Of a DNA stretch of 64,000 nt, positions 13,616 to 26,000 are shown piece after piece. Location: positions 20,145,368-20,209,367 of the forward strand of contig JALIRH010000004.1 of NCBI GenBank assembly GCA_023055505.1. Reading direction: 5' to 3'. The stretch's first letter is position 1. Every line of letters begins with the position of its first letter. Both the position numbers and the translations under genes were made by a program. The notes below the pieces were generated by a model, which was given only the letters and a program-made list of their open reading frames with translations, did no database searches and was not told the origin of the DNA. The DNA comes from Callipepla californica brunnescens. Taxonomy: Eukaryota; Chordata; Aves; Galliformes; Odontophoridae.

Positions 13616-15057
13616 AAAGCTACTGTCTGCAGGCTTAGCAGATGTGCTGTCAGCTGAATTCCCGTGGGGGCTTAATTCTGTCCCAGCAGAGCACGATCCT
13701 TTTGAAAGAGGGCTGAAGTATACCATAGTAGAATAGTGGGAAAAAGGTATTACTACTTCATGAATACTCTATGGACTTCTCTCTATGGAATTCTTTGTAT
13801 AGAGATGCTTATAAAAAAAAAGTGTTTCACAACGATAATCAAAATAATTATTGCAATATGATCACCATCAACATTTGACAATAATTGATAATCAGCCTTA
13901 ACAATCACTAAATTAGATGCCTGTTTTTAAAGTCAAGAAGTGCCGATGGCATAAACTTCTTTGGAAATAAGGCCAATAAGGAAAAATACTATTCTGCAGA
14001 GTATTCTGTGTATTGTGCAAAATAATAGTTTTAAAGGAAAGCAATTTCCTCTCCAAATGCAGCAAAAATAAATGCAACATGAATAATTTAGATATAGCCA
14101 TTCAGATGCTTCAATATTCAAATCACATCCTAATATGAATGGAAGAACCTATTCCTGACCTGTACAAACAGAACTGATTCACTCCAACATGCGCAGATGA
14201 AGGCACCAGGGTATCGTTACCTCTTTTAACTGCACTCTGCAACAATCAACTTTCCTAATGTTAAGCTTCGTTGCAGCTGTGGATCCTTTGGTGGGCAGTG
14301 TACAGCACTACTTCTGGAACATTTGTTCGCAGGTGGTTTTCATGCTGTTTTAACTTAAGTAGTAGAGCCTAAAAGCTTAAAAGCAAACATGCTGCTTATA
14401 ACTTCCTTCTTTCCTCAATTTATAGGATTATGTTTTACTGTTCATAAACGCCACTGTAGTAGAAGAACTAAATCTACAATCCTATAAACACATTTTTGTC
14501 TAATACAAAATCACTAATGAAAATCACCGAATTAGTACATAACCACACTGAGAGCAGGTTTTGTGAGGAGGAAAGTCCTCACACATGTTAAGGAAAGGCG
14601 ATCACAAAGCAACAGAAGCTGTAAAGGAGGGTAAAAGTTCACCACTGAATCTCGAGGTACTGCAGCTTAGTTCTACATTCGCATCACGTACACCAAAAAC
14701 ATACCATCTCCAGCTCTAACAGATTCGTGCCTTGGACTGCTTTCTGCCTGTGATTTTGATGTAACTGCACAGGTACAAAGAAGACAGTTACAGTCTTACA
14801 GAAACCATAACGATACAGAGAAGCAAGGTAAAATATGACAGCAAAGATAGTTCCTTAGATTGGCTAATTGCTGAGGAAAGGATGACAGATCTTGAAACAC
14901 AGAAGCCACCCTTTAGCTGTGAAGGTCTGAAATATTAAATTTCAACTAGGTGTGTGGGGGTGGTTGTGAGAAGTCTCCCTGAACTTTTGAGAGCAAAATA
15001 TAAGCGGCCGTAGATTACCTGAGAAAGTTAGTACTGTTCTCATTTATCAGTACGTAA

Positions 15058-15178
15058 CCACAGAATCACTAATGTTGGAAAAGGCCTACAAGATCATCCA
15101 GTCCAACTGTCCACCTATAACCAACAGTTCTCATTAAACCATGCCCCACAAGACAATATCTCAAATAACAGAGCAGGT
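15058..15178 (-). mobile_element. CR1 LINE 3'-end fragment
   Basis: The text CAGAATCACTAATGTTGG followed by AAGATCATCCAGTCCAAC and, further on, AAACCATGCCCCAC matches the reverse complement of the 3' end of avian CR1 elements. The element therefore points leftward. It is diverged and 5'-truncated, as most CR1 copies are. The right boundary is uncertain. Confidence 0.7.
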
Positions 15179-16384
15179 GTATCAAAAATGAGCTGATCAA
15201 CTCCCTCTGGCGTCTGCAGACTCTGGAGTCTTTAGACAGGAGAATGGAAATTGTTCCAGATGACCGTGAAGAAGTCACAGTTGCTGCAGAAAGTGCAACC
15301 ATTAACAGACTTCAGGATTTTGACTGGAACATACGGGATTAAGAAAGCAAAGCTCTACAGATGGTAGGAGTGTTGAAGTAAGGCCCAGTTGTCACAACTC
15401 TCAAAACAGGGAAAGAACTACATTACTAATGCAGTAATGCTGATTTCCTAAAGACAGAATAGCCCTCTTCTAACATAACATTATGCTAATTACTTTTGGT
15501 TTTGAATAAGAACATTCAAAAAGGATAGACTGGCAATTAGGTTGAGAAAGAATTTGAGCATCTCAAATTGCTGATTTCTTATAGAGCTATAAAGATGCTT
15601 TGCTCCTTTTTGTGAGGTGATAAATATTACTTCGCATAAAAATGGTAATGCTTTCACATCAGATCAAGTGGAAATACAGTGTGGAAGATGGTCTGTTCAC
15701 TAATACTGTATTCAGTTTAGGGCACTTAAAAACTAATAAAATCTCAATATTTTTTAGAAAGCACACATTAATTGACAGCTTAACTACTTCTGTTTTCTGT
15801 CAGTTCGCTCTTCAAATTTTGGCTGCAGTTTTTGCTAGTGATCATATCTTAGCAGTACAAGTGTAGCAACAGGACTATTTTTTTTCCAGAGAAATAATGT
15901 TTTATTGCACGCAATTGATGAAATGTATAAAAGCACCCATAAATACTATGTTTCTGCAGCAATCCTTCTCCCACATGGAAAAAAGGCTTAACGTGGTTAT
16001 GCTGCATATATACGCTTGCTTATCCTGCTCAGCAGTCTTTAAAACTACGTATGGCCATGACACAGTAATCTAAGAATTATAAATTCCTAGCATCATCAAG
16101 AAAATGACAGGAATGAGTAGAACCAGAAGGTGCCATCAGGCTTCTGAAGGAAAAGACAGCAGATCAGCTCACTTCTAGATATCAGAAATTCTGCACAGAA
16201 AATCGCTCGAGATGAACATCCGTAAGAATCCAGCATTCATTGGTTCTAATGCTCACCTGTTTTTAATAGCTCTAGCCTAATTTTCTAAGAAATTCATATT
16301 GTATGAAACTTAAACAAGACCTGGGGCACTCCCTTGGCAAGTCTCGGAATGCGTGAGGCAGTACAGGAAAATCTTGGTAAGCTC

Positions 16385-16392
16385 TATAAATA
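16385..16392 (+). promoter_or_regulatory. TATA box of PRPH2L
   Basis: TATAAATA within CTCTATAAATAGCC lies 135 bases before the PRPH2L start codon. A start site about 30 bases downstream would give a leader of roughly 100 bases. A TAATCT at 16410-16415 resembles the OTX/CRX homeodomain core that controls photoreceptor genes, but it is only a short match. A pyrimidine tract ending in CCTTCAG (16425-16431) could alternatively be a 3' splice site for an unseen 5' UTR exon. Confidence 0.6.
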
Positions 16393-16442
16393 GCCAGTCA
16401 AACAGACATTAATCTCTTTCTCTCTCCTTCAGATTCTACTGC

Positions 16443-16517
16443 ATGCCTTGGATACATGCTTCTAAGCAGCTTACAGGCTTTCCTTGACCTACGCTTCTTT
16501 TCCTAATGCTGATCTGA
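16443..16517 (+). promoter_or_regulatory. Three upstream ORFs in the PRPH2L leader
   Basis: Three ATGs precede the main start in the predicted leader: 16443-16487 (14 codons plus stop), 16456-16506 (16 codons plus stop, another frame) and 16506-16517 (3 codons plus stop, its ATG overlapping the previous stop as TAATG). All end before the main ATG at 16520. If the start site is set by the TATA box, ribosomes would meet them first, which would normally lower translation of the main frame. Confidence 0.5.
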
Positions 16518-16519
16518 CT

Positions 16520-17100
16520 ATGGCTGTCCTCAAAGTAAAATTCACCAAAACTAAGAGGGACAAACTGGCTCAGATCCTGTGGATCCTCAACTGGGTTTCT
16601 GTAGTGAGTGGGATCATCCTCTTCAGTCTTGGCCTCTTTCTGAAAATAGAGATCAAGAAGCGCAATGAAGTGATGGCAAAAGGGGACATTAACTCTGTCC
16701 CCAACATGCTGATCTCTGTAGGAGTCATAGCATGTGTCGTCAACTTTCTGGGGGGCAAAATCTGCTATGACTGCTCAGATGCCAACAAGTTCTCACGATG
16801 GAAACTAATTATGCTCCCATACATCATATGCACATTCTGCTTCACCTTCTGCATCCTGTTGGGTGCTCTCATGTGCTATACCATGAGGAACGAGCTGGAA
16901 GAATCTCTCTATTTGGGACTGAGGGATGCTATTAAGTTCTATAAAGACACAGACATACCTGGAAGATGCTTCTTAAAAAAAACAGTGGATATGTTACAAA
17001 TTGGATTCCAGTGCTGTGGAAACAATGGCTTTAGAGACTGGTTTGAAGTTCAGTGGGTATCTGCTCGTTACTTGAACATGGCTTCTAAGGAAGTTATGGA
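16520..17100 (+). CDS. PRPH2L: PRPH2L exon 1 (coding part)
   Basis: Residues 1-193 plus two bases, starting [20 protein letters not shown] and ending before GTAAGT. It holds spans 1-3 and the first part of the large extracellular (intradiscal) loop with C150, CCG at 165-167 and FRDWF at 171-175. Ending in phase 2, it joins exon 2 to give [12 protein letters not shown]. Confidence 0.96.
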
Positions 17101-20100
17101 GTAAGTATTTACTAGTTCTAATGAAAAATTCTACGAAAAAAAATCCTTCTGGAAGTATTAGAATTGATCAGTAACAATAGTGTCAAAAGATCTTGAGACA
17201 TACTGACATTAAAGAGAACATAGTAAGACTTTTTTTCTGCCCAAAATGCTCGCAGTTTTTCCTCCTTACATGACAACTCGTGGCTAGACTGTTTCTCTCA
17301 AAGATCCATCTGAATAATTGCTAATAGTTCTACAACAAGATATAATGTAATACAGGCATATTTGCAGACACTCTGGTAATTAAACGTAATAACATCCAGT
17401 AAATAATAACAACAACACTTCAAGACCACATTTCCCCTAAAAACATGAATATGAAGGTGATTAGGACAAAAAGATTCTTCTGCTTATATTTGATCATTCT
17501 GAGTTTCTAGCACACACTTTACAGGGCCAAGTAGATAATTTCTGCTGGATCACTGTCTCAATCAAAAAACTGTAGACTGACAATCTTAAGTCTTAAAACA
17601 TGCTAACCTTATGCATAATGAAGTGTCAATTTCGATAACTTTCTAGGGATACTAAGCAATGCAGTGATGCACTTCCCTTTTTTAATGTGGCAAATTACCT
17701 TCCTCAAAATTTCAGTCATAATGAGTAGATAAAGTATGAAAAAAAGGATCGTCCTACAAACACATCATGCAGCCAATCCTAAACATTGAGAAATCTTTCC
17801 TTCGCATACTAGACATGAGTTCAAGTTTAAATCTACGTGTTCACGTGTGAGAAACTGTCAACACCATGTACCTTGCAATAAAAAAAGGAGAAAAACCCTT
17901 GTTATTTGTTCTTCTGTTGGTGCCCCACAGAATAAAGCAATTGTGAAATGTTATTCTCAATACTAAGAGTGATAATGCCTATAGTCAACAGTACAGGTAG
18001 CAGTCAAAAATGCAATAAAGTAATAGATAATCCAATATATAATATAGCTTGAAAGCTGAACAAAGTCTCCACTGATGAGAGCTAGGTAGCTATATATTCT
18101 TAGGAAAAATAAATACAAAAACTTTAAATGCCATTTAAAGAATCTTCTGCTTTGTTGAACTCAAAGCTCAATGGGAACAAAGTCAGATAAAATAAGATCA
18201 CTGGCCTTCTTTCAACAGAAATTGTAATTTGAAGTTGGCCTTATAGCGAAACGTACAAACAGAGGTGCAAATATACCAAAAGACAGGACCTCTGAAACGA
18301 GGGCATCAGCATGCATTAGACAGTTGGCTGCGGAAATAACACAAGCTTTAAAACAAATGTTCTACGGGAAGATGCTGGAGAGCATTAGTGACATAAAGCA
18401 AACCGATTCACCAGATGTTTTAAATCCTACTCTGAAAAGCCATAAGACAACAAAGACGGTCTGCAGGAACTTAAGAGTAGTATCCTATTGTAAGGATAAA
18501 AAGGTAAAAAATACAACCTTTTATTTCTGTGAGCCATGTACTAAGATTAATGTTTTGTCTTGGCTCAACTAAACTCAGTTTTCATCTGCAAAGTCATCTG
18601 TGCTCTGCTAACACTTTGGAAATATGGTTCATTACTTCTGACACCTCGTAAAAAGAAGACAATGCTTGAAGAAGACAAATACGGTGCAGAACTTCTACTG
18701 CATATAAATTAGAAACTCTCAGCTCAAGTGCTAGAATCAAAGTTGGTGCTGTGTAAGCAAATCACATTTTGATTTTCAAAACCTTGTAGTGAAACATTTG
18801 GTAAGAAATCAACTAGGACCAAAGTTCAGCTTGTGAATTTCAGAAAGGGTAGAGACGGAATCAAATACTCTTCTTAGTTATATCTTGTAGTGTGTGTCAA
18901 TTAGTACTTGGTAGATTAAGAGGCAAAGCAGTTGAGAACTGACATACTTAAGAATCTCTAAAGAACTGAACTTTTCACCTTCCTTCATAATCCTTTTTAT
19001 TACTTCATTACCAACTCCACAACATCACAAGAAACAGACAATCTGTAGGAACAGTACAAGGATGAAGCAGGTTACAGCAATACAATCCTATCATTGCTTT
19101 GGTTAGGCAAAAATAATCTTTATGATAGTCTCATAAGCAACTTTTGCTTCATAGTGCCACAGCAACTTTGAAATGCAACAATAAATAGTTAACATCTTAT
19201 TACTTCCTCAGCTTGTTACTGAGCTCTCCTCTTCTAGCAGAGAAAATACAATGGCAAGGGGAACATAACCTAAGTCTGGAAACTGTTACTGTTCACAGCA
19301 GAAACAAATTTCCTTCTTATCACATATATGACAGGAAGAAAAAATAAAATAAGATGCTTGAGATCAAAAGAGAAGCTTAAGCTCAACCATTTCAGATGCT
19401 GCCCTGTTGTTTTGGCTTACATCACTGAAGTATTCAGAGCATGAGGCTTGTCCAGGTAAAAGCCTCCATTTCACAATCAATCTGCACTGTTTCTTTTATC
19501 CTCCCACATTTTGGCCTTCCTTTCCTCTGTGGCTCCCCTCCTTATTTCTCTATGTCATTTTGCCTATGTCAGTTGCACTGTTTGCACACTAAACTCCGTT
19601 TTCAGTGGATTGTTGGTGTTCTTTCACATTAGTCTTCCTCCTACTGTTACCTTTAGCTCACTAGCCACAAAGAGAAGAGCTAGATCTTAAAAAGAAGAAT
19701 TATGCGTACCTTTCTCCTCAGTGGAAAACAACAAATGATCTCCCTTACGTATTTGGAAATATATTAGAGGAAAATGTTTTTAACAGAAAATAAAACCAAA
19801 ATGAGACAGCAGGCCCAAAACAATAAAATGAAAACAATTATTCTGCCATGCCAGCACAGCCACAAACACAGCCTCTTTTCAGCTTATGCTTCATTTGAAA
19901 GATATACTTAGATTCAAAATGTTGGACCATACAGTTCTGCTGCTTATGTTCACCTGAACAGTTTCTTGCAATACCTTTCTTCTCTTTCATTTAGCAAATC
20001 TGTAGTGGAAACAGAAAGTAAGATTTGTAAACAAATAAGGATAAGCTGTAAAATAATCTTCAATATTCTCAGTGCAAATGTCTGGAAAGGTCTTACACAC

Positions 20101-22275
20101 ATAATACCAAGAACCATATTGGAAACTATGCAGATACCATACTGAAAAGTATCGCAAGTGAAAAATTCAGTCTTCCTGTAATGAGCAACATTTCCAACTG
20201 GAAATGAGAGTATACTTCCCTTTTGTTACAGTGGGCCTTGCAGCAGACAAATTATGCCCTTTTAGAAAAATTATGGATGCATCCTGCCACTGATACCAGA
20301 TTTGTGATGCAAACTTTCTGTCCTGTTGCAGCCGTTTCAAGAGTAATGTTGATGGGAAGTTCTTAGTGGATGGAGTACCCTTCAGCTGTTGCAACCCAAG
20401 TTCCCCACGGCCTTGTATCCAGTACCAGCTGACAAACAACAGTGCCCACTACAACTATGACTTCCTGACAGAGGAGCTCAATATCTGGGTGAAGGGGTGC
20501 AGAGAGGCCTTGCTGGACTACTACACAGCTATTATGAGATCTATTGGTATTGCAGCATTGCTTATCTGGTTGTTTGAGGTAAGCCTCATAAAAATGGTCT
20601 GTGTCTGGTATATTAGACTTCCCGCTCTCTAGGATGGGGAATAAATATGCTGTAATGTATGAGAAGCATAAGAAGCACCTCAATATCTCTAACAAGTCCA
20701 TAAGCATGCTCTTCAAAAACATTGTGTAACTTTCCTCTAGCACACAGCTTTCACAAAGTTTCCAGAGCGGAAGCAAAACTCATTGAAAATAATCACTGCT
20801 AGAAATGATGAACGTAATTCATATTTAAATATTTACAGAGCTTCTTCAACAGACCAGGGCACATTCACTTCCCTGAAGCATTTACAGGACTGGATGCAGG
20901 ATAACATGTGCAGTAACACAATTACAAGGAAATCAGGTGGAAGTTTCAAGGTAGTTTTAAGAAACAGTATCAAAAATGTGAGGCAGACCAATGGTGAATA
21001 TATGAATTCTATTTACAGCAAAGATTGAGCATAAAGATTAATATCTCAAAACCTCCCTTCTAGATTGCATAGCTTTACCACATAAACATGGAATACATTT
21101 TAGGTGCATATTAGAATGCTTATTATGCAGTCAAAATAAGCACTTCATCAGAAGTATATATATATCCGCAAAGATGTGGTCTTTCTGTTAGTGCCACGAA
21201 AGAAAGTTGCCTGAACATTCTTGCCTTCATGCCAAGGATCACAATGACATGGGCTTCTTCACTTTTTAATACTAGTTTGATTTTTCTGATTATTACTGTA
21301 TTGCATAAATGTGAGCACTATTAAAATAATTCAACACAACAGACCTCAGGCAGTGCTAGACTGGGTGGTGATGCCAGAAACAGCAGACCTTTGGCAACTC
21401 ATGAAAAAGCTGCTCACTTCAATGGTGACACGCAAGCTAGGCACACTGATCCTGATTCCAGTGTAAATATGAAAGTGTTTTTTCCTAAGCTCACACTTGA
21501 TCCTCTACTGTAGACCACCATTTTTCATTTTTAGTGCAGTGGGACGTAGGATATGCATGGCCTACATAATGAGTTAAACGACTTTGATGAAGCACCAATT
21601 TAATGACTGTCAGTGAAGAAAGACTGCCAAAAAGTTAACAGACTAGGATTTTTATTTTTTTTTCAAGTCACTGATGCCTCCATTAATTGATCATCCATCT
21701 CACATTGATTAACTGTAGTCTGAGGCTACAACATTCTGAGGTAATTCCAGGTATTTATACACTAATCACATTAAGTGGGAAATGCTACCTGAAGAGTAGG
21801 AGAAAAAAAAAATTATCCTTGGTATTTGTAATCCAAATACATTTAATTAATTGGGAGATTGCTTAGATACATCGCTGGGATAAAAAAAAAAAAAAGTATT
21901 TATTTTACTAAATATTAGGTCTGTAAACAATCAAGTCAGAAAGCTGATTTAGTGGTAGGATCTAGACTGTAAATTGAGATCTATTTAAGCACTAACCTTT
22001 TCTTACAGCTCTCTGTACTTATTGGTGTCCGGTACCTACAAACTGCAATGAAGAACGTTCTACTGGGAGGAGATCTGCAGGGTGAATCAGATGGTTGGCT
22101 ACTAGAAAACAGCTTTGTGGAAACTGCCAAATATAACATCAATATTATCAAGAACCTTGGCAAAGCCAACCAGATCTCCACTGTCTCAGGCATGAACGAC
22201 CCCAACATTAATGTTCAAAACACAAACTGTGGCAAAAACAATGTTACAGCAAAATCTATCCCTGCAGCTAACTAG
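16520..22275 (+). CDS. PRPH2L: Peripherin-2-like photoreceptor tetraspanin (whole gene, 3 coding exons)
   Basis: The spliced frame joins 16520-17100, 20332-20578 and 22009-22275 into 364 codons plus stop. It encodes a tetraspanin of the peripherin-2/RDS family, which forms disulfide-linked oligomers that curve disc rims in photoreceptor outer segments. Four membrane spans lie near residues 19-42, 61-80, 98-120 and 262-285. Cysteines that are key in human PRPH2 fall at the same positions: C150 (intermolecular disulfide), C165-C166 in CCG, C213-C214, C222 and C250. R172 and the sequon N229-N-S are also kept. Cytoplasmic tail and first loop differ clearly from PRPH2, so this is the paralogue (chicken CRDS2 type) and not PRPH2 itself. 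The ATG at 16520 has a strong context (A at -3, G at +4). A TTG-initiated extension upstream is not credible. Two introns at phases 2 and 0 match the three-exon structure of PRPH2. Confidence 0.95.
17101..20331 (+). other. PRPH2L intron 1
   Basis: Bounded by GTAAGT and TTGCAG, about 3.2 kb and AT-rich. I see no exon or recognisable element; the few open frames are under 90 codons and resemble nothing known. Confidence 0.85.
20332..20578 (+). CDS. PRPH2L: PRPH2L exon 2
   Basis: Codes residues 194-276, [20 protein letters not shown] onward. It contains the [10 protein letters not shown] block (C213, C214, C222), the N229 glycosylation sequon, [11 protein letters not shown] with C250, and the start of span 4. 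Acceptor TCCTGTTGCAG, donor GAG then GTAAGC. The block is almost identical to the same segment in human PRPH2, marking the disulfide-stabilised loop that binds partners such as ROM1. Confidence 0.96.
20579..22008 (+). other. PRPH2L intron 2
   Basis: Bounded by GTAAGC and TTACAG, about 1.4 kb. It holds short poly-A and poly-T runs and no recognisable exon, element or RNA. Confidence 0.85.
22009..22275 (+). CDS. PRPH2L: PRPH2L exon 3 (end of span 4, cytoplasmic tail, stop)
   Basis: Codes residues 277-364 and a TAG stop. After the membrane end ([10 protein letters not shown]) comes the conserved [10 protein letters not shown], matching the PRPH2 ESEGWLLEKS, then NLGKANQI, aligned with LGKGNQV of PRPH2, which puts isoleucine at residue 332. 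The final 30 residues are asparagine-rich and unlike PRPH2. The NNVT near the end is a sequon on the cytoplasmic side and so should not be glycosylated. Confidence 0.95.
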   Translation, partial: LSVLIGVRYLQTAMKNVLLGGDLQGESDGWLLENSFVETAKYNINIIKNLGKANQISTVSGMNDPNINVQNTNCGKNNVTAKSIPAAN

Positions 22276-23035
22276 ACAAGTCTTCAGCAAAATGATGGCT
22301 CAAGAGTCATTCTGACATACTACAATCTTAGACACTGGATTTTCACTGGTAGGGAAAAAAAGTAATATGATAACAGAACAAAAAATAGACTGGTCACAGC
22401 AACACAATATTGATGCCTCTTTGGTGGGATGTATTTTCCTTTACTCATTCTTACAAAATTCTTGATTTTCATATATGCACAAAGAGTCTCTTGAATTTTT
22501 CCCCACTTTGTCTCCTCTGCTTACACATTTCTGTTGTGGTCAGAATATATGAGAATGATTATACATAACAGGGCTAACAGCTTGGATATCAGGATGTTCT
22601 AGGTAGAATCAGTCTGGTTTGTGATTTGTCGCATCTTCAGAAATCCCAAGTGCAGAGAAACTTCAGAAGAAACAGCTATTCTGGATAAAAAGTTATTAAA
22701 AAGACAATAACCACAAAAACAGAAATGAAAACTATGCTAAAGTCCAAGATAGGACAGGTGAGATTTTTAAGCCAAATGAAAGTATATTATCACTCCTAAA
22801 ATAATTTATTAGCTAAGGGAAATTGAAATCAAGTTGAAGGCAACAAAAGTTGTTTTGCATAGTGTATTTGACTTGCCTTTTTTTTTTTTTTTAAACAATA
22901 TGAAGACTGAGAGAAAGCCAGCTGCCCTGAAAGTTAATGAGTACTCTTAAAAGGAGTTCTCTGCTCAAGAACACTAATTGATAGCTTATGTAGGATATGA
23001 AAATTCCAAGTAGCATGTAGTAGCACATGTGTAAA

Positions 23036-23041
23036 AATAAA
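23036..23041 (+). terminator. Candidate PRPH2L poly(A) signal
   Basis: AATAAA about 760 bases after the stop codon. Other hexamers exist further right (for example near 23660), so this is only the first plausible one. Confidence 0.25.
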
Positions 23042-26000
23042 TACTTCCCATAAAACAAATACTGATGGTTCAAGATGTTAAAAATGATCACAGTTTCAAA
23101 AGTAGTTACACAGAACCGCAGCCTGGAAAACAAGGGACTATTTGCAACCAGCAAAGACCAACACCGTCATGTCCCCCAGCACATTCCTAGTACAGTGCTC
23201 ATGAAGTCTGCATGTCAAAGTATGGCATGAAAGCCTTTCTGTACTTGCAGTTACAGGATACCTAAGACTAATTCATCAGTAATAATAATGTTAAGTAGTA
23301 AAACATACATCTACAGAAAAAAGGATACAAAAACCAAAATATGTTATTTGTTAACTTGTGAATAATGCATTATTTGAACATAACTTTGGACAGTTCATGC
23401 ATTCTTTGTATACAATCAACAAAAAGGAATAATCCCATCACTGTGATACTCAAAGCAGAACTATTCTGCTTTTGAAATTGTACAAAATTAAAGAGTAAAA
23501 ATCACTTTACCTGTCCAATTTGTTATAACGCTAACTTAAGTAAGAATTATACATTAAATTGTGTGATAGGAAAGTCTATATATTAAGTAGGCCATATGTA
23601 TGATTCTAATTCCACATGCGATTGCATTGCTACTTAAAATTTTAGGCCTAGTATGTTAAAAATAAAAATGGATAGATGGGGTCTGTCTGTAGTGGTAACA
23701 ATAGCTGAGGTTCTACGAAAGGTATACAAGGAGCAAGACCACTAGAAAATACTTTTTCCCGGACAAAGCCTCCTAACTTTCAGGAAACTTCAGATTGTGA
23801 ACTTGGTCTGACAAAGACTGTGTATGTGACAACGTGTTTTAATAACTCTCCATGGACTTCTTTTTCCTATGAATTTGTATAGTAGTTTTTTTGTTTGTTT
23901 TTTTTTCAAAACCCAGTATGTTTTTTCCATATCCAAAATGCTTACAAATTTAATTTTAATTTCTCACAATTCAGTTCAGGATTTCTTGAAAAAGTGCTTT
24001 GCTTTTTGATTCCCTGACCTCACCAAGTATCTTTCAATTCTCACTGTAAGATGCAGGTGAGAGCATCCTTTATTCATTCTCTTCATGCCATTCCCGATTT
24101 TACTATCCTCTGTTAAAATATCTTTGTCCCATCTTTCCAAGTTAAAGAAGCTGCTATTTAATATTTTTGCCTATGGAAATTTTTGCTCATCTTCAACAGT
24201 TTTTGTAACTCTTATCTATTCATTATTTTTAAATAAGACATCCTCAGTGCTACATATAAAATGTTATGAATTAAACAGGCTTTCTCTGTTTTTCCTAAGA
24301 TCTCCTGTCTTTGCTTGCTTTTTTGACAGCCTGAGCATTTAGGTAACATTTTCACAAAGCTATCCATAAAAATATCAAGGCATAAACTGGTGTATCATCC
24401 TTTCAAACAGTGCTGAGAGCCAAAAATACATTTCTGAATTACAGCTTATTGTGTTGTTGTCTACGTAATGCCCTTGGGCACAATCCTGGCTCCTCATCTT
24501 TTCTATCTTTCAGTGTGGTGGTAATGACAACATTTCAAAGAGCTTCACTGTTTGACTGAAAAATTTCCGTCTTTTTGTTCTCAATGAACTCAAAGAAAGT
24601 ATGTCCACTTTTTAGACTATGAGACAGAACAAACTTCAGTGAATCTGGGAAATACAATCCCAAAGGAAACAGCTCGTTGCCTCAGGCACAACAGTTTCCG
24701 GAGCCTTACTAGAAGCATTAAGATTAAACGATATAATACTGGAAAAGAATGAACATAGAAAATTTTGGTCCTCTGACATATTAAGGAGAAAGACAGTCAT
24801 ATGCTGCAAATTAAACAGATTTTTCAACAGAACATTATAAAAATAAGTTTAAATCTATAATTTTCACTGCTGAAAAGATGCAGAAATGGCTGTGGATGTG
24901 AAAACTTGTGAAATTAACTGAGTTATCAGCATACATAGGGAACAGTTGCTGTCTTGACTACTACCAGTAATTACTTAGTTGATTTGATTGCTCATTTCCA
25001 GCCCACATAGGCATTTAGTCTCCACCAGTACAGATTTATTGTGAAAGAACAACAGATTTCACAGTACTGAGGACAAATGTTACGTACCAGTTTAAAAATC
25101 CTAGCAATGCTCTGATTACTGATTCTTTTAAATTAAGCATTCTCTTCTTTGCTTTGCATTTATTACTTTGTTTAGACAGGGAAGGCACACTCTAAATATC
25201 GAGCCTCCTTTACAGAACCTGTAACCATCACTTGAGTCTCCTGGAGTATTAAATATTACAGCCACTGTATCAAGAAAGCAAACTCAGGTAGCAGCACAGA
25301 CTGTCTTTAATTCTCTGTAACTTATAAAGACAAAGATGGCATTAGCAAGCCAAGCCTATAAGCCGTAGCATCTGCTCAGATACAGAAATAAATACGATTT
25401 GTGGGACACTTCTTATCCTATTTGTTATTAATGCTTAATCCAGTCAGAATTAATAATAATACATTTGTGTAACAAACTCCAGCAACTTCCAGAGTAAGGA
25501 ACTCACCTCAATATAAAACTACCTTCTTACGGGGCTCTGCATGAAATAACTGAGACATTTTAATCTTCAATTCCTGCTGAAGGCACTGTGAAAACTCCTG
25601 CAGAAACTGCTGTTTTGATGCTCTTCCTTTAATGCTCTCTGACTACCAAAAATATACTTGATTTCCATTGAGATATATATATAATGAATCATATATGAAT
25701 ACTGCACATAAAGAATTTCATTTGTATTTCCTTAGAAGCTGGAAACCTCCCTTATGTAAACTGCCTGGAGTCGCACCATTATGCAGAATCCACCTGGGAA
25801 AACAAAAATACTCAATGAACTTCTGTGTATATCTGAACTGGTAAAATAAATATTGATCATATTTTAGTATTACAACCCTGACACACGTTAATTTTGCCAC
25901 TTTAAATTACCACACAAATCATAGAATGGAAAAGTGGATGAAGGAAACCTGGAGCATTTTTCTATCTTGGGAAGATTATTTCTGAAGCTGCCACAGTTAT

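Larger units (their letters stand above)
5311..16384. other. Intergenic region between the CpG island and PRPH2L; no supported gene
   Basis: About 11 kb of AT-rich DNA. Its open frames are all shorter than about 110 codons, lack recognisable domains, and have no run of splice-linked exons. I recognise a CR1 fragment near 15.1 kb and an AATAAA signal followed by a poly-A run near 12.9 kb. Enhancers for PRPH2L could lie here, but nothing in the sequence alone marks them. Confidence 0.6.

Noticed and set aside
16484..16519. Twelve-residue N-terminal extension of PRPH2L from a TTG
   Set aside because: TTG is not an efficient start in vertebrates; the ATG at 16520 has a strong context and gives the N-terminus typical of the peripherin-2 family.
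20363..20776. 137-codon minus-strand frame over PRPH2L exon 2
   Set aside because: It is the antisense shadow of a well-supported coding exon and runs into intron with no splice logic.
25919..25960. Possible CR1 3' end (ATCATAGAATGG)
   Set aside because: Only the first dozen bases fit; the expected continuation is absent.
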